Source: Pseudomonadota bacterium | GTDB lineage: Bacteria; Pseudomonadota; Gammaproteobacteria; Burkholderiales; Burkholderiaceae_C | Length of the DNA: 64,000 bases | Assembly (NCBI GenBank): GCA_021805805.1 | Contig: JAJZEB010000002.1 | Span: 1-64,000 of the forward strand | Direction of reading: 5' to 3' | In this document: piece by piece, positions 13,230-21,786 of the stretch | Layout: each line of letters opens with the position of its first letter | Position numbering within the stretch: the stretch's first letter is position 1 | Notes under the pieces: generated by a model | Databases searched by the model: none | What the model was told of the DNA's origin: nothing | Seen by the model: the letters and a program-made list of their open reading frames with translations, nothing else | Position numbers and translations under genes: made by a program

Positions 13230-14498
13230 TCAATCGGCAATCGCGCCGCGTTGCGTGTCCACGCGCGACAGCAATGTGCGCCCTGCGTGCCGCATCCAGT
13301 GGCGGATGCGTTCGGCGTCGCCGAAGTGCGAATACCGGCCCCATGCATCGAGCAGAACGACGATCACGTTGCGCCCCTGCACGACGGTGTTCAGCACCAG
13401 GCAATGTCCCGCCTCGTTGATGTAGCCGGTCTTCTGCAGCACGATGTCCCAGCCGCGGTTGAACACCAGATGGTCGGTGTTGCGGAACTGCAGCTCGCGG
13501 CGGCCGACCTCGACCATGCTTTCCGGGTGCGTCGAGAAGGCGCGGATCAGCGGGTACCGGCGCACGTCGCTGACCAGCAGCGCCAGATCGTGCGCGCTCG
13601 ACTCGTTTTGCGGCGACAGCCCGGTGGGGTCGACGTAATGCGTCTGGCGCATGCCCAGCGTGCGCGCCTTGGCGTTCATCGCCGCGACGAATGCCGCGGT
13701 CCCGCCCGGATAGGTGCGCGCCAGCGCATGCGCGGCACGGTTCTCCGACGACATCAGCGCCAGCTTGAGCAGCTGCTGCCGGCTCAGAGTCGTGCCGGGA
13801 CGCAGCCGCGAATGGCTCCATTTCAGCGTGTCGATGTCGTCATCGGTGATGGTGATCGGCTGCTGCAACGGCAGATGCGCATCGAGCGTGACCGCCGCCG
13901 TCATCAACTTGGTCAGCGATGCGATCGGCCGCACCGCGCCCGCGTCCTTGCTCAGCAAGACCTGCCCGGTCCTGCCGTCGACCACCAGCGCGGAGCCCGA
14001 GCGCAGCGCCACCGGGTCACCGACATGCAGCTTCAGCGCGTCGCTGGCAAGCAACCGTGGCGCGGCGCCGACATCGCGCACCGCGCCCGGCTGTGCGTGC
14101 ACCGGGCGCGCGAGCACCGGCGACACATTCAGGCGTATCGGTGCGGCGTGCGCGACCGGGCCCGACACAGGCGCCGGATGCAGCACGGCACGATGGTGGA
14201 TCGAGCGCCTGTGGATCGGCCGCCGATGGTCCGCCCGCCGATGCCGTGGCCGGCGATGCTCGATCTTCCGCTGGGCGGCACGGTGCGGCGCAACGTGCCG
14301 GCGCGCTGCCCGCCGGTGCACGGCGCCTCGATGGCGCGGCGCGCGTGCCGACGCCCGATGATGGGGCGAAGCCTGGCTGGAGCGCATCGCCGGCGCGCTC
14401 GCGGTCGCCGCCGGTGCCGGCGCGGCCATGCCGAGCAGCGCCACCAGGAGCGCCATCGCGCACCCCCATGACCAGGTCAATCGGCGAAGGTCGGGCAT
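13230..14498 (-). CDS. pbpG: PBP7/8-type D-alanyl-D-alanine endopeptidase with His/Arg-rich linker
   Basis: A serine penicillin-binding protein of the S11 family (DacA/PbpG), acting on peptidoglycan cross-links in the periplasm. The 422-residue protein has a signal peptide (about 1-31, cut near APAA) and the three active-site motifs S194-L-T-K197, S251-E-N253 and K356-T-G358. Between them and the signal peptide lies an unusual low-complexity region (about residues 45-107) dominated by His and Arg (HRR, HHR and RHRR units). This insert makes the protein about 110 residues longer than E. coli PBP7. The start at ATG 14498 is the one that leaves a good signal peptide. It converges with the IclR gene. 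Confidence 0.88.
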   Translation of the reverse strand: MPDLRRLTWSWGCAMALLVALLGMAAPAPAATASAPAMRSSQASPHHRASARAPRHRGAVHRRAARRHVAPHRAAQRKIEHRRPRHRRADHRRPIHRRSIHHRAVLHPAPVSGPVAHAAPIRLNVSPVLARPVHAQPGAVRDVGAAPRLLASDALKLHVGDPVALRSGSALVVDGRTGQVLLSKDAGAVRPIASLTKLMTAAVTLDAHLPLQQPITITDDDIDTLKWSHSRLRPGTTLSRQQLLKLALMSSENRAAHALARTYPGGTAAFVAAMNAKARTLGMRQTHYVDPTGLSPQNESSAHDLALLVSDVRRYPLIRAFSTHPESMVEVGRRELQFRNTDHLVFNRGWDIVLQKTGYINEAGHCLVLNTVVQGRNVIVVLLDAWGRYSHFGDAERIRHWMRHAGRTLLSRVDTQRGAIAD

Positions 14499-14660
14499 GA
14501 TTCGGTCTTGTTTTGTTGCGCGAAGCGTAGCAAAGTGCCGCGCCGAATGCAACAGAAAGAAACATACGGTGGATCAACTGCTTGGCCGAGGCGCTTGAAG
14601 TTCCTAGTCAAGCGTGCGCAGATGCCTGCAGCGGGCCGGCGGAAATCGGCATGGACAAGC

Positions 14661-16634
14661 TCAGGACCAGGCGTCGGGATCGACCATGCGCCCGGGCGGC
14701 GCGATTCCCAGACGCTGCATGCGCCGGTACATCGTGGCGCGGCCGATGCCCAGCCGTCGCGCGGCCTCGCTGACGTTGCCCTGGCACTGCTGCAGCGCGC
14801 GTCGCAACGCCTGCGCCTGCGCGCAGGCCGGCGCCGTGTCGAAATCGGGCGCGAACCCGCTGGCCGCGACGTTCGTCGCGGCCGGGCGCGGGCGGATCGC
14901 AGCCTGCACCAGATCGGAGTCGATCGCCGCGCCGTCGCCGAGCACGACCAGCATGCGCAGGACATTGCGCAGCTCGCGGAAATTGCCCGGCCAGCCGTGC
15001 GCACGCAGCAACTGCCTTGCCGGCGCCTGCAACGGCGGCGGCGGCATGCCGAGCGCGTCGGCTTCGGCGGCCAGCACGCGCTCGATCAGCGCGCCGAGGT
15101 CGTCGCGCGCGCGCAGCGGCGGCAGCGTCAGCGTGACACCGTTGATCCGGTACAGCAGATCGAGCCGGAAGCTGCCCTCTTCGACGAGTTGCTCGAGGTC
15201 GCGATGACTGGCACAGATCACCTGCGCGTCGAGCGCGGCCGGGCGCTGCGCGCCCAGCGACTGCACCTCGTGTTCGCCGAGCACGCGCAGCAGCCGGGTC
15301 TGCAGCGGCAGCGGCATGTCACCGATTTCATCGAGGAACAAGGTGCCGCCGTCGGCTTGCGCGATGCGCCCGCGCACTCCGTGGCGCGATGCTCCGGTGA
15401 AGGCGTGCGGACCGTAGCCGAACAACTCGCTCTCGATCAGCGACTCCGGGATGGCCGCGCAATTGACCGCGACGAACGGGCCGTCGGCGCGCGCGCTGCA
15501 AGCGTGCAGGGCGCGCGCGAACGCCTCCTTGCCGGTTCCCGACTCGCCCTGCAGCAGCATGTGCACGCCTTTGCCGAGCAGGCGCTGCGCGCGCCGCGCA
15601 CTGGCCTGGGTGGCGCGGTCGGCGCCGGCCAGCTCAGCCAGCTCCGGGGCGAGATCCGGGGCCGGGGCCGGCGCAGCGGCATCGCGCTGCCGCGCCGCGG
15701 CGCGGGTTCGCCGCGGTGCCCGCAGCACGGCGTATGCGTCGCGGTGCGCGGGCGGCTGCGGCACGTGAAGCTGCAGCGCGGTCGCAGCCTGGGGGTCGCG
15801 CGCGTGGCGCGCGCACAGCGCGTCGAGCCCGACACCGAGCAACTGCTCGAGCGGCTGCCCGCACAGCGCCGCCGCGGGCACCGCGCACTGCGCGAGAAAG
15901 CGCCGATTGGCGCCCAGCACCGCACCATGGCCGTCGACCGCGAGCAGCGCGTCGGTGCCCAGGTCGAGCAGCCGCGGCTCGGCACCGATGCGCAACACCC
16001 ACTGGTCGGAAAAACGCTCGCAGAACCAGGCATCCTCGACCACGCGCGCCGCTTCGCGCACCAGGCCCAGCACCAACTGCTGGCTGCGCTTGTCGTCGGG
16101 CGACGAAAGCGCCGAGACATCGATCACGCCCAGCACGCTGCCGTCGGCGCCGAGCACCGGCGCGGCGCTGCACGTCAAGCCTCGGTTCGAAGCGCGGAAA
16201 TGCTCGTCGCGATGCACGGTCAGCGCGACCCTGTCGAGCACGCTCAGCGCGACCGCGCAGGTGCCTTCGGTACGCTCCTGCCACGCGCTTCCGCACCACA
16301 GCCCGGCGCTGCGCAGCGCGCGATCGAAGCGCGGGTCGTGCAGCAGGCACACGGCAACACCCTCGGGATCGGTCATCAGCACCACATACCCGGCGTCGCG
16401 CACCTGCTCGAACAACTGCTGCAAGCTGCTGCGGGCCAGTTCCAGCAGCGGCTGCATCGGTTGCAGGTGCTCGCGCAGGTCCTGCGCGCTGAGCACCCGC
16501 GGACCGTCATCGCGCTGCGGATCGAGACCGTGCTCGCGCAACGAGCGCTGCCACGACCGTGCGATCAGCGCGTGGGCGCTGCCGGCCACAGCTTCACCGC
16601 AGCGCGCTGCGCGCGCATCGAACAGCGACTGCAT
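14661..16634 (-). CDS. acoR: Sigma-54-dependent activator of acetoin catabolism, AcoR-like
   Basis: A 657-residue enhancer-binding protein. An N-terminal sensory GAF region (about 60-200) is followed by a second, PAS-like region (about 210-305). The AAA+ domain has Walker A GESGTGKE at 363-370 and Walker B TLFLDEIGD at 431-439, and the C-terminus carries a Fis-type helix-turn-helix (about 612-642, GNVSEAARRLGIGRATMYRR). The sigma-54 contact loop reads HAFTGA (410-415) instead of the usual GAFTGA. Family members sense acetoin or similar ketones and activate aco operons. It is divergent from acoX across a sigma-54 promoter, and a second such promoter precedes acoA, which supports the assignment to acoR. 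Confidence 0.88.
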   Translation of the reverse strand: MQSLFDARAARCGEAVAGSAHALIARSWQRSLREHGLDPQRDDGPRVLSAQDLREHLQPMQPLLELARSSLQQLFEQVRDAGYVVLMTDPEGVAVCLLHDPRFDRALRSAGLWCGSAWQERTEGTCAVALSVLDRVALTVHRDEHFRASNRGLTCSAAPVLGADGSVLGVIDVSALSSPDDKRSQQLVLGLVREAARVVEDAWFCERFSDQWVLRIGAEPRLLDLGTDALLAVDGHGAVLGANRRFLAQCAVPAAALCGQPLEQLLGVGLDALCARHARDPQAATALQLHVPQPPAHRDAYAVLRAPRRTRAAARQRDAAAPAPAPDLAPELAELAGADRATQASARRAQRLLGKGVHMLLQGESGTGKEAFARALHACSARADGPFVAVNCAAIPESLIESELFGYGPHAFTGASRHGVRGRIAQADGGTLFLDEIGDMPLPLQTRLLRVLGEHEVQSLGAQRPAALDAQVICASHRDLEQLVEEGSFRLDLLYRINGVTLTLPPLRARDDLGALIERVLAAEADALGMPPPPLQAPARQLLRAHGWPGNFRELRNVLRMLVVLGDGAAIDSDLVQAAIRPRPAATNVAASGFAPDFDTAPACAQAQALRRALQQCQGNVSEAARRLGIGRATMYRRMQRLGIAPPGRMVDPDAWS

Positions 16635-16674
16635 CGGCTTGTCTCCAGCGGCGTCGGTTCGCGCCCGTCATCGA

Positions 16675-16740
16675 TGTTGTCGACCCTGTGCTTGTCGACC
16701 ATGTGCTTGTCGACCATGTGCTTGTCGACCATGTGCAACA
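16675..16740. repeat. Array of four GTCGAC palindromes at 15-base spacing (probable activator site)
   Basis: Three exact copies of TGTGCTTGTCGACCA (16687-16701, 16702-16716, 16717-16731) are flanked by a degenerate copy before (TGTTGTCGACC from 16675) and a partial copy after (to 16740). GTCGAC recurs at 16679, 16694, 16709 and 16724. The array ends TGTGCAACA and begins TGTTG, giving overall mirror symmetry. It lies between the divergent acoR and acoX starts, 13-78 bases upstream of a sigma-54 -24 box, where an enhancer-binding protein would dock. AcoR as the binder is an inference. Confidence 0.7.
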
Positions 16741-16752
16741 CCGGCGCCTATT

Positions 16753-16769
16753 CTGGCAAGGAACTTGCT
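16753..16769 (+). promoter_or_regulatory. Sigma-54 (-24/-12) promoter of acoX
   Basis: The sequence CTGGCAAG-GAAC-TTGCT matches the sigma-54 consensus YTGGCACG-N4-TTGCW at all but one fixed position, with the essential GG (16755-16756) and GC (16767-16768) exactly 12 bases apart. The start point should be near 16780, about 26 bases before the acoX ATG. The divergent AcoR gene and the palindrome array just upstream fit activator-dependent transcription. Confidence 0.82.
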
Positions 16770-16805
16770 GACCTGCCTGCACCATTTCGACCGAACCCCC
16801 GCATC

Positions 16806-17816
16806 ATGTCACATATTCAAGCTTTCGGCGTCATCGCCAACCCTGCGGCCGGGCGCGACTTGCGCCGCCTGGTGTCGTGGGCCTCGGTCGTCACCCACGC
16901 CGACAAGGTCAACACCGTGCTGCGGCTGCTCGGCGCCGCTGGCGCACTGGGGCTGCGGCAGGCGTGGATCATGCCCGATGCGTCGGGGCTGGCGGCGCGG
17001 GTGCGCGACCAGCTCGACGCCGCGCGCAGCGCCGGCCACGCCGATCTGCCCGAACTGCGGCTGCTGCCGCTGGACGTGCGCGGCGCGGTCGACGACACGC
17101 GACACGCTGCGGCGGCGCTGCATGCGATGGGGGTCGGCGCGATCGCGGTGCTCGGCGGCGACGGCACCCACCGCGCCGTCGCGCAGAGCTGCGGCGACAC
17201 GCCGCTGCTGACCCTGTCGACCGGCACCAACAACGCGTTCCCGCGGCTGCGCGAGCCGACGCTGGCCGGAATGGCGCTGGCGCTGTACCTGCGCGGCGAG
17301 GTGCCGGACACCATCGCACTGCAACGCAACAAGCTGCTGCAAGTGCGCGACGCGCAGCGCGCGGAAATCGCTCTCGTCGACGTCGTCGTGTCGCGCCAGC
17401 GCGCGCTCGGCGCGCGTGCCGTCCTCGACGAAGCCGATGTGCACACCGTGTATGCGGCGTTCGCCGAGCCGAACGCGATCGGCCTGTCGTCGATCGCCGC
17501 CTACGCCACGCCGGTGGGACGCACCGATCCGTGGGGCGCGCAGGTCGAACTCGGCGGCGCGCGGCAGCTGCGCGCCCCGCTGCTGCCCGGTGCACTGCGC
17601 ACGCTGGGCGTGCTGCGGACGTCGCGCATGCTGCCCGGGCAGCCGCTGAGGCTGCCGGCGATGAATGGCACGCTGGCCTTCGACGGCGAACGCGAGTGGG
17701 TGCTCGACGCGCGGCAGCCGCCGACGATCACCTTGCAGCCCGACGGCCCGCGCACCCTGCAGGTGGAGGCGATCCTGCAGCACGCTGCACAGGCCGGGTT
17801 ATTGTGTCGGGCCTGA
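16806..17816 (+). CDS. acoX: AcoX, ATP-NAD kinase-like protein of acetoin catabolism
   Basis: The 336-residue protein belongs to the NAD-kinase-like AcoX group found in aco operons. The N-terminus has an ANPAAGRDLRRLV segment, and the nucleotide-binding signature GGDGT is at 117-121, followed by LSTGTNNAFP (137-146), as in ATP-NAD and diacylglycerol kinases. Its biochemical role in acetoin use is not established in the literature I know; it is used as a marker of these loci. It is driven by the sigma-54 promoter above and transcribed alone, converging on the acoA operon. The stop codon merges with the first unit of a 77-base repeat. Confidence 0.85.
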   Translation: MSHIQAFGVIANPAAGRDLRRLVSWASVVTHADKVNTVLRLLGAAGALGLRQAWIMPDASGLAARVRDQLDAARSAGHADLPELRLLPLDVRGAVDDTRHAAAALHAMGVGAIAVLGGDGTHRAVAQSCGDTPLLTLSTGTNNAFPRLREPTLAGMALALYLRGEVPDTIALQRNKLLQVRDAQRAEIALVDVVVSRQRALGARAVLDEADVHTVYAAFAEPNAIGLSSIAAYATPVGRTDPWGAQVELGGARQLRAPLLPGALRTLGVLRTSRMLPGQPLRLPAMNGTLAFDGEREWVLDARQPPTITLQPDGPRTLQVEAILQHAAQAGLLCRA

Positions 17817-18009
17817 GCGCAGCGAGGTGGGTCGTTCCACGAGCGCGGCGCGCGGCCGCTCCGAAGCCGCGCTCAACTCCCTCGGGGAGTCGAGCGCAGC
17901 GAGGAGGGTCGTTCCACGAGCGCGGCGCGCGGCCGCTCCGAAGCCGCGCTCAACTCCCTCGGGGAGTCGAGCGCAGCGAGGAGGGTCGTTCCATGAGCGC
18001 GGCGCGCAG
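17815..18009. repeat. 77-base tandem repeat between acoX and the lipoate ligase gene
   Basis: Two full copies (17815-17891, 17892-17968) and a 41-base third copy (17969-18009) begin GAGCGCAGCGAGG. They are nearly identical; the first has T for A in GAGGTGGG and the third has T for C in TTCCATGAGC. Each full unit carries the hairpin ACTCCC-TCG-GGGAGT. The array covers the acoX stop codon and supplies the last codons and stop of the converging ligase gene. It resembles dispersed extragenic repeats and may act as a two-way terminator, though no T-run follows. Confidence 0.85.
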
Positions 18010-18699
18010 CTGGGCGCGCAGACGGGCGCACAGCGCGTCGTGATCGACCGCAGCGCCGCCAGCGGCCTGCTGCCAGGCGCAGGTCGCGGCGTCGAGCCGC
18101 CGCGCCTCATCGGCCGGCTGGCGCAACACGGCGCACAGCAGCTCCCAGTCGGGGCGCTGCAGCAGCACGCCGCCGACCAGCAGCACCACGGCGGCCGTGC
18201 GCACCTGCGCCAGGCCGGCGATCTTGCGCCCGGAACAGACCACTTCCCACGGTGACAGCCCGCCGAAGCACGCCCACTCGGCCGCTGCCGGCCTTGCCGC
18301 GGCGCGCAGCTGCCCGGGCGGCACCGCACTGCACTGCACGCCACCGACGCTGAGCGCGCGCGCCAGCGCCTCGCCGAGCCAGCGGTAGGCCGGCACCGGC
18401 CCGTCGCGCACCAGGCGGTGCGAGGCCGGCAGCGCGACCGACACGCCGATCATCCACGGCCCGACCAGCACCGCGCCACCGCCGGAGCGACGCTGCAGAA
18501 CGGCCAGCGGCGCATCGTGCAGCTGCCATGCCAGCTCCCGTTGCGACAACCCCAGCACCACGGCAGGCGCGCGGTAACGCCACAGCCGCCACGCCGGACG
18601 CTGCAGCGCGCGCAGCTGGCGCGCGTTCCACGCCTGCTCGGTGGCGGCCACGCCGGCGGCGCGGCGTGGCTCCTGCGTCAATCTGCCGCCTCGATCCAC
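17950..18699 (-). CDS. Lipoate--protein ligase family protein
   Basis: A biotin/lipoate A/B ligase-fold enzyme expected to attach lipoate (or octanoate) to the neighbouring lipoyl domain. Counted from the GTG at 18699 (249 residues), the substrate-binding glycine motif RRSGGGAV is at 70-77 and the catalytic Lys159 lies in CSGRKIAGLAQVR, the hallmark of LplA-type enzymes. A TTG at 18681, which overlaps the lipoyl-gene stop as TTGA, is an equally good or better start. The final residues (MERPSSLRSTPRGS) are encoded by an intergenic tandem repeat, so the original C-terminus may have been replaced. It is the last gene of the acoA operon. Confidence 0.82.
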   Translation of the reverse strand: MDRGGRLTQEPRRAAGVAATEQAWNARQLRALQRPAWRLWRYRAPAVVLGLSQRELAWQLHDAPLAVLQRRSGGGAVLVGPWMIGVSVALPASHRLVRDGPVPAYRWLGEALARALSVGGVQCSAVPPGQLRAAARPAAAEWACFGGLSPWEVVCSGRKIAGLAQVRTAAVVLLVGGVLLQRPDWELLCAVLRQPADEARRLDAATCAWQQAAGGAAVDHDALCARLRAQLRAALMERPSSLRSTPRGS

Positions 18700-18931
18700 G
18701 CCAGCGTGGCGCCGCGGCCGAAGGTGGCTTCGCGCGCGACTTCGATCCGCGCCACGCGCCCGGCCACCGGAGCGGTCAGCTCCAGCGTGCTCTTGACCAG
18801 CACCGCACTGCCGAGCACCTGGCCGGCCGCCACGCTGTCGCCCGGAGCCACGCGCCAGTTCTCCAGCAGCGCCTCGGTTCCGGCCTCGACGTCGGCCCAG
18901 GCCTGCGCATCGAGCTTGACCGCGACCACCT

Positions 18932-18935
<4 letters not shown>
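18678..18935 (-). CDS. Stand-alone lipoyl-domain protein of the aco operon
   Basis: This 85-residue protein is a single lipoyl/biotinyl-attachment domain and nothing more. The modified lysine is K48 in the hairpin turn VLVKSTLELTAP, and the domain ends with GATLAWIEAAD. Normally this domain forms the N-terminus of AcoC (E2), followed by an acyltransferase or hydrolase-like domain; here the stop codon comes directly after it and the next gene overlaps. The ATG at 18935 overlaps the acoB stop (ATGA). It probably shuttles acetyl groups from the AcoAB E1 to an acceptor encoded elsewhere. Truncation of an ancestral E2 is the alternative, but no remnant follows. Confidence 0.85.
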
Positions 18936-19969
<1,034 letters not shown>

Positions 19970-19994
19970 CGTCGTGTCTCCAGCGTCGTCCGCA

Positions 19995-21002
19995 TCAATG
20001 GAATACGTGCAGCAGCGCGTCTTCGGCGCGCGGATACGCGCCGGCGCGCGCATGCGCATAGGCCTGCGCCACCGTGTCGGCGACCCGCGCGCGCAGCGCC
20101 GCATCGGCCGCGTCGTCGAGCAGCCCGAGGCTGCGCAGGTGCGCACCCAGCGCCGGAATCGGATCGTGCGCGCGCAGCCCGGCGACCTCGCCCTTGGGCC
20201 GGTAGGTCTCCGGATCGCCCTGGAAGTGGCCCAGGTAGCGGTCGGTCTTGACCTCGATCAACGTCGGGCCCTGGCCGGCGCGCGCGCGCGCCACCGCGGC
20301 CGCCGCGGCTTCGTATACCGCCAGCGCGTCGTTGCGATCGACCAGCGCGCTCGCCATGTCGTAGGCCGCGGCGCGATCGGTGTTCCATGCCACCGATGTC
20401 GAGTCGGACTTCTCGACCGAGATCGCGTACTTGTTGTCCTCGCAGACGAACACGACCGGCAGGCGCCAGATCGCGGCCAGGTTCAGCGATTCGTGGAATG
20501 ACCCCTGGTTCGCTGCGCCGTCGCCGAAGAACGCCACCGCAACCAGGTCCTGGCCGCGCTTTTTCGCCGCCAGCGCGGCACCGCAGGCAGGCGGAAGGCT
20601 GGCGCCGATGATGCCGCTGCAGCTGAAATGATGCGCCACATCGAACAGGTGCATATGGCCGCCCTTGCCGTGGCACAGGCCATCGGCCTTGCCGAACATC
20701 TCGGCGGTCATCGCGGGCAGCGGCACCCCCTTGGCGATCGCGAAGTGGTGCGGCCGGTGGGTCCCGACCACGGTGTCTTCGCGCCGCAGGTGCGCGCACA
20801 CGCCGACCGCGACCGGCTCCTGGCCTGCGGCCAGGTGCATTTCTCCGGGAACCGGACCGGAGCCGATGTCGAAAGCAAGGCCTTTCTGGATATTGGGCGG
20901 CAACTTGCCTTCGAGATAGACCTTGGCCATGGTCTCTTCGTATTCCCGGATCACGATCATCGTCTCGTACATCCACAGCAATTTCTCTGCGCTTGGACTC
21001 AT
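19995..21002 (-). CDS. acoA: Acetoin dehydrogenase E1 component, alpha subunit
   Basis: The thiamine-diphosphate-binding alpha subunit, 335 residues. The cofactor motif runs from G160-D-G162 to N190 (FFGDGAANQGSFHES, then CEDNKYAIS). GTHRPHHFAIAKG near residue 80 and GKGGHMHLFD near 112 are typical of E1-alpha subunits. With acoB it should decarboxylate or cleave acetoin and pass the acetyl unit to a lipoyl arm. ATG 21002 has AAGGAG about 9 bases upstream. It is the first gene of the operon and is preceded by a sigma-54 promoter about 70 bases upstream. Other 2-oxo substrates remain possible. Confidence 0.92.
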   Translation of the reverse strand: MSPSAEKLLWMYETMIVIREYEETMAKVYLEGKLPPNIQKGLAFDIGSGPVPGEMHLAAGQEPVAVGVCAHLRREDTVVGTHRPHHFAIAKGVPLPAMTAEMFGKADGLCHGKGGHMHLFDVAHHFSCSGIIGASLPPACGAALAAKKRGQDLVAVAFFGDGAANQGSFHESLNLAAIWRLPVVFVCEDNKYAISVEKSDSTSVAWNTDRAAAYDMASALVDRNDALAVYEAAAAAVARARAGQGPTLIEVKTDRYLGHFQGDPETYRPKGEVAGLRAHDPIPALGAHLRSLGLLDDAADAALRARVADTVAQAYAHARAGAYPRAEDALLHVFH

Positions 21003-21070
21003 CGCCCCATCTCCTTGTCTGGTCGGGTCATCGACAGGCGGCGCACGCGGCGCACGCGCACCACGATCGA

Positions 21071-21086
21071 GGCAAGCTTGATGCCA
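21071..21086 (-). promoter_or_regulatory. Sigma-54 (-24/-12) promoter of the acoA operon
   Basis: Read on the minus strand, TGGCATC-AAGC-TTGCC has the invariant GG and GC 12 bases apart and agrees well with TGGCACG-N4-TTGCW. The predicted start is near 21060, giving a leader of about 58 bases to the acoA ATG. It pairs with the second sigma-54 promoter at acoX, so one activator could switch on both arms of the locus. Confidence 0.72.
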
Positions 21087-21122
21087 GGGACCGCGCACAG
21101 GGCGCGGCATCTCCACGGTGTC

Positions 21123-21152
21123 TCGATGTGTCTCGCTGGCGAGACACATCGA
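21123..21152. promoter_or_regulatory. Perfect 14-base inverted repeat upstream of acoA (probable activator site)
   Basis: TCGATGTGTCTCGC (21123-21136), two bases, then its exact complement (21139-21152). The centre is about 52 bases upstream of the sigma-54 -24 element. The arms contain TGTCTC/GAGACA, a spaced TGT...ACA symmetry suited to a dimeric Fis-type activator. A further TGTCTCG half-site begins at 21119. It has no T-run in either direction, so a terminator role is unlikely. AcoR as the ligand is an inference. Confidence 0.68.
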
Positions 21153-21210
21153 TGCAGCCGTCCGCTGCGCAGCCACGACGCCATGGCGCCGCAGCCGGTG
21201 CTCGGCGGCG

Positions 21211-21585
21211 TTACTTCAAGCCCAGGTAGAGGACATGGATCGTCAGCGCGTCGCCTGGGCGACTGCCCTTGCGGACCTCGGTCACGGTGAAGGTGCGGGT
21301 GCCGCCGTGCATCGCCAGGTAGAACACGTCGCCGACCCGGAACAAGTCATCCTCGGTGACGACGACCACGCCCCGTTCGGACCCGAACACCGCCGCCTGC
21401 AGCGGATAACGACCGTCGCGGTCATAGCTTGCGCGGAACTTGAGCAGCCGCGCCGTTCCACGCAGGTCGACGCGCTGCCGCCTGCCGCCAAGCAGCAGGG
21501 CTTCGACGGTGCGTGAATCGGCACCTTCCCGTACCCGTTGTTCGTCTTCGATCCAGACGGACGGTTTGCTCGGCTGGACGGACAT
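21211..21585 (-). CDS. Conserved-looking hypothetical protein
   Basis: A 124-residue acidic-to-neutral protein that I do not recognise. The frame has good coding character, an ATG at 21585 and a GGAGA ribosome binding site about 9 bases upstream. The second half alternates hydrophobic residues as in a small beta-barrel (GVVVVTEDDLFRVGDVFYLAM, TFTVTEVRKGSRPGDALTIHVLYL). There is no signal peptide, membrane segment or cysteine. It lies between the acoA promoter region and tRNA-Val and probably has its own promoter in the AT-rich tract upstream. Confidence 0.6.
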   Translation of the reverse strand: MSVQPSKPSVWIEDEQRVREGADSRTVEALLLGGRRQRVDLRGTARLLKFRASYDRDGRYPLQAAVFGSERGVVVVTEDDLFRVGDVFYLAMHGGTRTFTVTEVRKGSRPGDALTIHVLYLGLK

Positions 21586-21676
21586 GCTGCTTGTCTCCGG
21601 CAGGTTGCGCGCGCCGCGCGCGCAGGCGGGGCGACGGTTCGCGATTCATCTGCCCGAGGTATAGCAGAATACGCGT

Positions 21677-21705
21677 TTTATATGGGTTTTTTTTCCATTT
21701 CGAAA
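21677..21705 (-). promoter_or_regulatory. Candidate promoter of the hypothetical gene
   Basis: On the minus strand TTTCGA (21700-21705), a 17-base spacer and TATAAA (21677-21682) give a moderate sigma-70 match inside an AT-rich tract that stands out from the surrounding DNA. The leader to the ATG at 21585 would be about 85 bases. The -35 match is weak. Confidence 0.3.
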
Positions 21706-21716
21706 GATATCAAATG

Positions 21717-21751
21717 AAAAAAAAGCCCCAGAGCGTTGATGTCTCTGGAGC
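21717..21751 (-). terminator. Rho-independent terminator of tRNA-Val (and dnaQ-side transcripts)
   Basis: On the minus strand a 9-pair stem (GCTCCAGAG with CTCTGGGGC, one G-U pair, loop of nine) is followed by eight T residues. It lies 36 bases past the 3' end of the tRNA. A second short inverted repeat, GGTTCC...GGAACC, lies between the tRNA and this hairpin. Confidence 0.85.
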
Positions 21752-21786
21752 CTTGGTGGTTCCTGGAACTTCCCGGAACCCTGGTT

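Noticed and set aside
16675..16740. The 15-base GTCGAC array considered as a CRISPR array
   Set aside because: Units are contiguous without unique spacers and no cas genes are present; it fits a regulatory array.
17815..18009. The 77-base repeats considered as a CRISPR array or an insertion-sequence end
   Set aside because: The units are fully repeated with no spacers, and there is no transposase frame or flanking duplication.
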